Origin: Labilithrix luteola
GTDB taxonomy: Bacteria > Myxococcota_A > Polyangia > Polyangiales > Polyangiaceae
Direction of reading: 5' to 3'
NCBI RefSeq assembly: GCF_001263205.1
Contig: NZ_CP012333.1
Span: 11,079,501 to 11,143,500, forward strand
DNA length: 64,000 nucleotides
Position numbers and translations under genes: made by a program. Below the pieces are notes generated by a model. It saw only the letters and a program-made list of their open reading frames with translations. It made no database searches and was not told where the DNA came from. Positions 59,874-64,000 of this stretch are shown here, one piece after another (positions within the stretch are counted from its first letter, which is position 1; every line of letters starts with the position of its first letter).

Positions 59874-61124
59874 ATGTCCCATACGACTCGTCGTTCCAGA
59901 GAAGACGAGCGGAGATTCGGCGTCGTCGTCGGTGGGAAGTGGCGCATCGATGGCTTCTTGGGGAAGGGTTCGACCTCGTCGATCTACTCCGCAACCCACG
60001 AACGCGGCGCTCGCGCCGCCATCAAGATGCTCCATGCATCGCGCGCCCGTGACGAACACGCGGTGCGTGAGCTGCTCGACGAAGCGCGTCTCGCGCGCGC
60101 GGTCGATCACCCGGGGATCGTTCGCGTCATCGACGACGGCGTAACCGAAGACCGATGCCGATTTCTCGTGCTCGAGCTCGTGGATGGCCCCACGCTCGAA
60201 GAGCGGAGAGAGGCGCGCGGTGGTCGGCTTCCGCTGCACGAAGCGATCGCCGTCGGCGATGCGCTCATGTCGGCGCTGGCGGCGCTCCACGACGCGGGCA
60301 TCGTGCATCGCGACCTCAAGCCCGACAACGTCCTCTTGGGCCGCGATGGGGCCATCAAACTGATCGACTTCGGCCTCGCGCGCGAGATGGGCGCGTCCGC
60401 CGAACGCGCAGAGGCTCTCCTCGTCGGAACACCTTCGTTCATGCCTCCGGAGCAAGCCCTCGGCTTCTCCGAGCGCATGGATGCGCGTTCGGACGTCTGG
60501 GCGCTCGGCGCGCTCCTCTTCTACGTCCTCACGGGTCAGACCGTTCACGAAGGCAAGCACTCGCGCGCCATCGTGCTCGCGACCGCGTCGACGCCCGCTC
60601 GTTCGCTCGCCACCGTGGCCCCCGACCTGCCTCCGGCCATCGTCGAGGTCGTGGATCGTGCGCTTCGTTTCCGACGCGCCGAACGCTGGGCGGACATGCG
60701 CGCGATGCAGCACGCCTGGCGCGCAGCGTACCCCGACTGGCTGCCGACGATTCCCCCAGACACGCGTTTGTCGGAAGCGAGTCTCGTCGTCGGAACGCCG
60801 ATGAGCCTCGTGATCCCCGGGCCGCCGAAGATGCCCGAGGTCGAGACGGCGGTTTCCGCGGATCCCGCGCCGCGAAGCACCATCCCTTCGCGCCATCGAA
60901 GCGAGCGGACCAAGGCGCGCCTTTTCTTCGCAGGACTCGTGGCGGCGACGGCCGGCGCGGTCACGTGGGCGGCGGAGAACGGGTCGCTCTTCCCGTCCGC
61001 CACCAACGCGAGCGTCACCTCGCTCGCTCCCCCACCCCCTGTGACCGCAACCTTCGCCGCGTGGCCTGCCGAGCTTGGCGCCCACGATGCGGGGCTCGGC
61101 CAGCGCGACGGCTCGCCTCTCTGA
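59874..61124 (+). CDS. Hanks-type serine/threonine protein kinase
   Basis: 416 residues from the ATG at 59874; a GTG one codon earlier is also possible. Kinase domain about 20-285: glycine loop GKGSTSSIYSA, Lys in AAIKML, HRDLKPDN, DFGLAREM, and PPEQA in place of APE. HRD and DFG are intact, so activity is expected. A membrane segment lies at about 345-365 (ARLFFAGLVAATAGAVTWAA), with a short Ala/Pro-rich tail. It lacks a large outer sensory domain. The dehydrogenase gene follows after 65 bp. Could phosphorylate the FHA proteins encoded nearby; that is inference. Confidence 0.93.
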   Translation: MSHTTRRSREDERRFGVVVGGKWRIDGFLGKGSTSSIYSATHERGARAAIKMLHASRARDEHAVRELLDEARLARAVDHPGIVRVIDDGVTEDRCRFLVLELVDGPTLEERREARGGRLPLHEAIAVGDALMSALAALHDAGIVHRDLKPDNVLLGRDGAIKLIDFGLAREMGASAERAEALLVGTPSFMPPEQALGFSERMDARSDVWALGALLFYVLTGQTVHEGKHSRAIVLATASTPARSLATVAPDLPPAIVEVVDRALRFRRAERWADMRAMQHAWRAAYPDWLPTIPPDTRLSEASLVVGTPMSLVIPGPPKMPEVETAVSADPAPRSTIPSRHRSERTKARLFFAGLVAATAGAVTWAAENGSLFPSATNASVTSLAPPPPVTATFAAWPAELGAHDAGLGQRDGSPL

Positions 61125-61188
61125 GACCGATCGGATTCGCGTCGAACGTCATCTCGCCCTTCTTCCGCTGCGTGGTAGCGTCGCCGCC

Positions 61189-62226
61189 ATGCAGACGGAA
61201 GCGATGGTCATGCGCGCCACGGGCGGTCCCGAAGTCCTCGAACGAGCGACGATCGAGCTCCCTGAGCCCGGTCCACGCGAAGTCCGGATCCGCGTGCATG
61301 CGGTCGCGCTCAACCACATCGACCTCTGGGGCCGGCGCGGGCTTCCGAACTACCGCTACGAGTTCCCGCATCGTCTCGGCGCCGACGTCGCCGGCGTGGT
61401 GGAAGCGCTCGGGCCGGGCGCGCTCAACGCAAAGGTCGGTGACCGCGTCGTCGTCAACCCTGGCCTCTCGTGCGGTGCGTGCGAGCGATGCCTGCTCGGC
61501 GAAGACACGTTCTGCAAAAGCTACCGCCTGATGGGCGAGAACGCGCAGGGAGGATACTCGCGCCACATCGTCGTGCCCGACGCGAACGTCTTGCCGATGC
61601 CGAAGCGCCTCTCGTTCACGGAGGCGGCCTCGCTCCCGCTCTGCTTTCTCACGGCGTGGCAGATGGTGGTCCGCAAAGGCCAGGTTCGTCCGGGCCAGAC
61701 GGTCCTCGTCCAAGCCGCGGGCAGCGGTGTTTCGAGCGCGGCCATCCAGATCTCGAAGATGCTCGGCGCACGTGTCATCACCACGACGAGCACCGACGAG
61801 AAGGCCGCCCGCGCCCGCAGCCTCGGGGCCGACGAGGTCATCAACTACACGTCGCAAGATTTCGTTGCAGAGTGCAAAAAGCTCACGAACAAGAAGGGCG
61901 TCGACGTCGTCATCGAGCACGTCGGCGGCGACGTCTTCGCGAAGAGCATCCTCGCCGCCGCCTGGGGCGGCCGCGTCGTCACCTGCGGCGCGACCACAGG
62001 CTTCACGCCCACGATCGATCTCCGCCACATCTTCTTCCGTCAGGTCGAAGTCCTCGGTTCGACGATGGGCCCCAAGGGCGACCTGTTCGGCATCCTCCGC
62101 CTCGTCGACGAGGGCAAACTCCAGCCCGTCGTCGATCGCGTCATGCCGCTCTGGGACGCCGCCGATGCCCACCGCCTTCTCGAAGCGCGCCAGGTCTTCG
62201 GCAAAATCGTGCTCGAAGTGGACTAG
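61189..62226 (+). CDS. zinc-binding medium-chain dehydrogenase/reductase
   Basis: 345 residues from the ATG at 61189. MDR fold with the nucleotide-binding motif AAGSGVSSAAIQI at about 177-189. The structural zinc lobe is complete, CGACERCLLGEDTFC at about 95-110. The catalytic-zinc Cys and His-Glu of alcohol dehydrogenases are replaced (LNHIDLW and LGADVAGVV), so it probably works as a quinone or enone reductase with NADPH rather than as a zinc alcohol dehydrogenase. A cytoplasmic enzyme; substrate unknown. The TTTGCVG-type loop is replaced by VTCGATTGF near residue 264. Confidence 0.88.
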   Translation: MQTEAMVMRATGGPEVLERATIELPEPGPREVRIRVHAVALNHIDLWGRRGLPNYRYEFPHRLGADVAGVVEALGPGALNAKVGDRVVVNPGLSCGACERCLLGEDTFCKSYRLMGENAQGGYSRHIVVPDANVLPMPKRLSFTEAASLPLCFLTAWQMVVRKGQVRPGQTVLVQAAGSGVSSAAIQISKMLGARVITTTSTDEKAARARSLGADEVINYTSQDFVAECKKLTNKKGVDVVIEHVGGDVFAKSILAAAWGGRVVTCGATTGFTPTIDLRHIFFRQVEVLGSTMGPKGDLFGILRLVDEGKLQPVVDRVMPLWDAADAHRLLEARQVFGKIVLEVD

Positions 62227-62307
62227 TCCTCGCCGGAGCGAGCCACCAAACGCCCGTAGGAAGACGCACTGGAACTGGCTCCAGAATTGCTGTAGAAACG
62301 CGGCATC

Positions 62308-62472
62308 ATGCAGCGCGGAACGGCACAGATCTTTCTGGGGATTGGCCTCATTCTCATGGGAATCCTCGGCCTGAAGCTGACCGACCTCAACCTCTGGTGG
62401 ATCGCCATCGCGCTCGGCGGGGTCGTCGGGACCCACGGCGGGATCTCGATTTCTCAGACCGCAAGGGTGTGA
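62308..62472 (+). CDS. 54-residue two-span membrane peptide
   Basis: Starts at the ATG at 62308 and ends at TGA 62470-62472. Two hydrophobic stretches, AQIFLGIGLILMGILGL (7-23) and LWWIAIALGGVVGTHGG (29-45), are joined by a short KLTDLN turn. No family recognised. The membrane-like pattern and clean stop argue for a real small protein. Located 82 bp behind the dehydrogenase. Confidence 0.5.
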   Translation: MQRGTAQIFLGIGLILMGILGLKLTDLNLWWIAIALGGVVGTHGGISISQTARV

Positions 62473-62904
62473 GTCTCGTTCGAGGGGGAGCTGCGCTGCC
62501 CCCTCGAGCTCCCCCACGCTTGAGCCGGCGTTTGTCGGCGTGATTCTAAAGTGTGACGCCACCGCTCGCGAGACGTGGCCAGGCTCGGGTCAGCTAGGCT
62601 GGGCCCCTCGAGGGCTCCACGCCTACGTCCGCGTGGGCTGCGAGTTACGCGCCCGTGCGTGGCAACGGGATTGAAGCTGGCTCCCTCGAGTCGTTGGGCT
62701 ACATACGAGCGCTGCAGCTGCCGCACATCTCGGCCCTTGCGTGCCGGCGGGCTCGATACCTGCGCACATCCCGGCCCCGACCGGAGCCGACGCGGTCTCA
62801 GTGCGCTGAATTCGATGGATGCGCGAAGTTCCCTCAAGCGCGGGCGTTAAGCGAGGGGGAGCTCGAGGGGGAAGCGCAGCTCCCCCCTCGAACAAGAACG
62901 AGAC
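62473..62904. repeat. imperfect terminal inverted repeat pair (about 50 bp arms)
   Basis: Reverse-complementing 62853-62904 gives GTCTCGTT, then a 6-base insertion, then CGAGGGGG..GAGCTGCGCT..CCCCCTCGAGCTCCCCC, which matches 62473-62515 apart from small indels. The arms are separated by about 330 bp. No target-site duplication was identified. Confidence 0.7.
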
Positions 62905-62962
62905 CGCGGGAATCGAAGAGGCATCTGGCTGGTTTCGGCCCCACCGTCCCTCGTGGTAGGAC
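62473..62962. other. 490-bp gene-free stretch bounded by inverted repeats
   Basis: No protein frame is convincing on either strand. The ends carry inverted arms (62473-62520 and 62853-62904). Each arm also folds on itself: CGAGGGGG (62481-62488) pairs with CCCCCTCG (62499-62506) around a 10-nt loop in the left arm. The centre is unrelated GC-rich sequence with a few small hairpins. It resembles a small non-autonomous element or paired transcription signals. Confidence 0.5.
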
Positions 62963-63964
62963 GTGGCCGGATCAGGCATGCAAGACGCCCGTGAACTGAA
63001 CGAAATCGTCGCGCGCGAAAGCGCGTTCGTGGATCGAATCCAGTCCGAGGTCGGCAAGGTCATCGTAGGTCAGACCTACATGATCGAGCGGATCCTGATC
63101 GGGCTGCTCACCGGTGGACACGTCCTCCTCGAGGGCGTCCCTGGGCTCGCGAAGACGTTGACCGTCCGCACACTGTGCGACGCGATCTCGTCGAAGTTCG
63201 CGCGCATCCAGTTCACGCCGGACCTCTTGCCGGCCGACGTCATCGGCACGGTGATCTACAACCAGCAGAAGGGCGAATTCACGTCCAAGCTGGGTCCGGT
63301 CTTCGCGAACCTGGTGCTGGCGGACGAAATCAACCGCGCGCCGGCGAAGGTCCAGAGCGCCCTGCTCGAGGCGATGCAGGAGCGGCAGGTCACCATCGGC
63401 GACCGCACCTATCCCCTGCCCAATCCGTTCATCGTCATGGCGACGCAGAACCCGATCGAGCAGGAGGGCACGTATCCGTTGCCCGAAGCGCAGGTCGACC
63501 GCTTCATGCTGATGTGCAAGGTCGGTTACCCGACCCGCGAAGACGAGCGGAAGATCATGGATCGCATGACGAGCCTCGTGCCGGTGAAGGCCGAGCATGT
63601 CGTCACGCAGAGCGAGCTGCTCGACGCGCGCAAGACCATCAACCAGATCTACGTCGCCGACAAGGTGAAGGACTACATCGTCGACGTCGTCTTCGCCACG
63701 CGCGATCCGGCCAAACATGGCCTGAAAGACCTCGCGCCGCTCATCGAGTTCGGCGCTTCGCCCCGCGCGTCGATCGCACTGAACCTCGCGGCGCGCGCGC
63801 ACGCGTTCTTGCGCCATCGCGGCTACGTCACGCCCGAAGACGTGAAGGCCGTCGGCCCCGACGTCCTCCGCCATCGCGTGGTCCTCACCTACGAGGCCGA
63901 CGCCGAGGAGGTCACGAGCGAGCAGGTCGTGCGCCGCGTCTTCGAAGTGGTCGAGGTTCCCTGA
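62963..63964 (+). CDS. MoxR-family AAA+ ATPase
   Basis: 333 residues from GTG 62963; the ATG at 62978 is an equally good start. Walker A GVPGLAKT (about 60-67), Walker B LVLADEINRAP (about 116-126), sensor ATQNPIEQEGTYPLPEAQ and VDRF arginine-finger region, then the C-terminal lid with ASPRASIAL. MoxR ATPases remodel or help mature metal-containing and VWA-domain proteins, and usually lie beside DUF58 and VWA genes, which would lie just past the window edge. 36 bp after its stop are all that remain. Confidence 0.93.
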   Translation: MAGSGMQDARELNEIVARESAFVDRIQSEVGKVIVGQTYMIERILIGLLTGGHVLLEGVPGLAKTLTVRTLCDAISSKFARIQFTPDLLPADVIGTVIYNQQKGEFTSKLGPVFANLVLADEINRAPAKVQSALLEAMQERQVTIGDRTYPLPNPFIVMATQNPIEQEGTYPLPEAQVDRFMLMCKVGYPTREDERKIMDRMTSLVPVKAEHVVTQSELLDARKTINQIYVADKVKDYIVDVVFATRDPAKHGLKDLAPLIEFGASPRASIALNLAARAHAFLRHRGYVTPEDVKAVGPDVLRHRVVLTYEADAEEVTSEQVVRRVFEVVEVP

Positions 63965-64000
63965 CCTTCTCCGACACTCGCCCGAATTCGATCGCCCTCG

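Noticed and set aside
62575..62850. Small protein frames in the inverted-repeat stretch
   Set aside because: Arg/Pro/Ser-rich on both strands with no conserved feature; composition is that of GC-rich non-coding DNA.

Overview
The window reads as chromosomal DNA of a high-GC myxobacterium. I would place it in Myxococcota, most likely the Polyangiales/Sorangiineae side; the rank is an inference. The clues are very GC-rich coding with many GTG/TTG starts, a large share of Cys-rich lipoproteins, C-terminal MYXO-CTERM-type anchors, Hanks-type Ser/Thr kinases with a C-terminal transmembrane segment, several FHA proteins, and a DUF1592/DUF1552 pair. I found no tRNA, rRNA, CRISPR array or recognisable transposase.

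Layout. 0.1-3.5 kb: an ExbB/ExbD/TonB energy-transduction set followed by a family-4 uracil-DNA glycosylase. 3.5-7.7 kb: a rearranged stretch with a lectin-like lipoprotein, a duplicated glycosylase tail, a beta-helix lipoprotein and a trypsin-like lipoprotein; the sequence shows a tandem-duplication-like junction at 5350/5351. 7.9-15.1 kb: BrkB-type membrane protein, DUF3105 lipoprotein, a GAF-GAF-GGDEF diguanylate cyclase, a rhomboid protease, and an orphan HsdM plus half-size HsdS pair. 15.3-22.1 kb: lipoprotein amidohydrolase, Ser/Cys-rich lipoprotein, MBL-fold hydrolase with a coupled small membrane protein, lipoprotein alpha/beta hydrolase. 22.1-28.0 kb: two LysR regulators with an NmrA-like reductase, a DJ-1/Hsp31-like protein, a bicupin dioxygenase-like protein and an HSL-type esterase, looking like a small catabolic or detoxification set. 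28.2-31.1 kb: fatty acid desaturase, VF530 protein, CrtI-like FAD oxidoreductase. 31.5-35.6 kb: two secreted MYXO-CTERM proteins, one heparinase-like. 35.6-38.7 kb: DUF1592/DUF1552 pair.

39-42.7 kb is a tightly packed kinase / TPR-PEGA / beta-propeller lipoprotein operon. It is followed by a frameshifted S41 peptidase, a triple-FHA ABC exporter resembling the architecture of mycobacterial Rv1747, and a copper module (P-type ATPase, CopZ-like chaperone, heavy-metal-binding lipoprotein). 50.3-55.6 kb holds a PP2C phosphatase, a VWA-FHA membrane protein and a zinc-ribbon FHA protein in one direction. Together with a second kinase at 59.9 kb this makes a dense phospho-signalling neighbourhood. 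55.7-58.1 kb carries larB and larC for the nickel-pincer cofactor, with an unusual His-rich extension on LarC. The right end has two unknown proteins, the second kinase, a medium-chain dehydrogenase, a 54-residue membrane peptide, a 490-bp gene-free stretch bounded by inverted repeats, and a MoxR ATPase that probably opens a further operon.

The points I consider most worth checking are the duplication junction near 5.35 kb, the His-rich LarC, the orphan half-S methylase pair, the FHA/kinase/phosphatase block, and the inverted-repeat stretch at 62.5-62.9 kb.
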